Below are positions 63,289 to 64,000 of a stretch of DNA of 64,000 nucleotides, in pieces. Source of the DNA: JAGREO01 sp020446285. Its GTDB lineage: Bacteria > Pseudomonadota > Alphaproteobacteria > Geminicoccales > Geminicoccaceae. Under the pieces are notes generated by a model. It saw only the letters and a program-made list of their open reading frames with translations, was not told the DNA's origin and did not search any database. The translations under genes were made by a program, and so were the position numbers. Location of the stretch: the NCBI GenBank assembly GCA_041398005.1, contig JAWKVP010000001.1:372001-436000 (forward strand). The letters run 5' to 3'. Position 1 is the stretch's first letter; every line of letters begins with the position of its first letter.

Positions 63289-63992
63289 CGAACGAGCCAC
63301 CTTCCCCGCTTGCCGAGCTTGCGGACGAGGCGGCCGCCGCGATCCTTGATGATGCCGACGGGCTTCCTGCGGTCGAAGCGGTCGAGCGATGACGGGCTGT
63401 CACAGGCATAGAGATCGAGCGGTATGCCATCAAAGAGTGCGGATGTGCGCAGGCGGAGCATGAGCAGGTTGATTGCGAGCCAGTCTTCCATGCCGGCAAC
63501 GAAAAACAGCCGGAGATCGATATCCGATCGCTCGCCCGGAGTCCCCCGCCCGCACGCCTGGGAGCCGATGCAGACCGCCTCGTCGACGATCGGAATATCG
63601 ACGAGGCGCTCGAAGCAGCGATCGCGCCACGCATCGATGACCTCGGGATCCTGCCTGTAGAAGTGGCAGTAGCGCAGGCAGACCCATAAGTGCCCATTGA
63701 AGAAGAAGTTCAGACTGTGTGCCAGCAGGAGCGCCAGAAGAAATGCGAGCGCACCGCCGGTTCCCAGCGTTTCGAGGCAGAAGCCGAAAAACAGGGTCAG
63801 CGCGACCTCGAGCAGAAGGCGAAATGCGAGCTCCTTTCGCTCCATCCCCCGCATTCCCTGCATCACCCAGTTGATCAGGAGAATGCCGTGACAGGTCTGC
63901 GAAAGGGCGAAGAGCCGCCCTGACGGGTCGAGCAGCGGAAAGGGCTTGATCTTGTGCAGCATGGTTTTCGCTTGAAGTTCATGAGTTTTCAT
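63285..63992 (-). CDS. Membrane-anchored nucleotidyltransferase-fold protein
   Basis: 235 residues from ATG 63992, eight bases from the window edge (ATG 63962 possible). Two hydrophobic segments (about 56-75 and 78-104) precede a cytosolic nucleotidyltransferase core with CIGSQACGRG (G-S-x-x-x-G/R) and SDIDLRLFF, the two metal-binding Asp residues. Such minimal nucleotidyltransferases attach nucleotides or other groups to antibiotics, proteins or polymers; the target here is unknown. ATGA-coupled to the Alg14-like gene, so it probably modifies the same glycolipid or polymer. Confidence 0.75.
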   Translation of the reverse strand: MKTHELQAKTMLHKIKPFPLLDPSGRLFALSQTCHGILLINWVMQGMRGMERKELAFRLLLEVALTLFFGFCLETLGTGGALAFLLALLLAHSLNFFFNGHLWVCLRYCHFYRQDPEVIDAWRDRCFERLVDIPIVDEAVCIGSQACGRGTPGERSDIDLRLFFVAGMEDWLAINLLMLRLRTSALFDGIPLDLYACDSPSSLDRFDRRKPVGIIKDRGGRLVRKLGKRGRWLVR

Positions 63993-64000
63993 TCAATCAT

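Overview
The window reads as a high-G+C alphaproteobacterial chromosome segment. The 106-residue zeta-type ATPase inhibitor (DUF1476) at 50122-50442 is essentially confined to that class. The argD-argF-hslO run, the uvrC/moaD/moaE neighbourhood, LpxB and TamB fit a Gram-negative of this group, and many genes are ATGA- or GTGA-coupled. No 16S or other naming marker is present; the catabolic and transport gene content would suit a free-living, possibly marine, heterotroph. No prophage, CRISPR array, complete insertion sequence or plasmid function was seen.

Layout. 1-9.5 kb: the 3' end of tamB, an orphan ABC-2 permease, argD-argF-hslO-lipoprotein, and an aminotransferase/BKACE pair. 9.5-14.6 kb: a translationally coupled type II secretion block (gspC-like, G, H, I, J, K, L, M) without secretin, ATPase or platform gene. 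14.6-25.5 kb: an accessory stretch with a repeat-rich autotransporter, a cupin and SDR pair, a TbpB-like lipoprotein, tRNA-Thr, tRNA-Leu, a candidate small RNA, recombination scars, an N-formylglutamate amidohydrolase, two tandem alginate-lyase-fold proteins and 5-hydroxyisourate hydrolase. 25.7-32.7 kb: pepN, mmsA, an A+T-richer OafA-type acyltransferase and a GNAT protein. 32.9-42.5 kb: a divergent ArgE-like hydrolase, a five-gene peptide-type ABC importer, a second N-formylglutamate amidohydrolase, DgcN and DgcA, which together look like uptake and conversion of D-glutamate or N-acylated glutamate compounds. 42.6-49.2 kb: a ribose-type ABC importer with an M20 hydrolase and a divergent hydratase. 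49.2-56.4 kb: NRDE protein, DUF1476, EamA exporter, recA-ribBA-meaB, lpxB and a small unknown. 56.4-64 kb: iolE, iolD, moaE, moaD, a 266-bp terminal-inverted-repeat element, uvrC, and a PssE/PssD glycosyltransferase pair behind a membrane nucleotidyltransferase.

The most unusual material lies at 19.2-21.7 kb and at 60.1-60.4 kb. In the first, the last 40 bp of the SDR gene recur as a direct repeat bracketing the lipoprotein/tRNA-Thr segment; an inverted, internally deleted copy of the hydroxyisourate hydrolase 3' end sits beside it; a candidate sRNA carries an anti-Shine-Dalgarno tract and an intrinsic terminator; and a tRNA 3' half lies just before a gene. In the second, a MITE-like element with 35-bp terminal inverted repeats supplies the stop codon of uvrC and occupies the place where pgsA is often found in related genomes.
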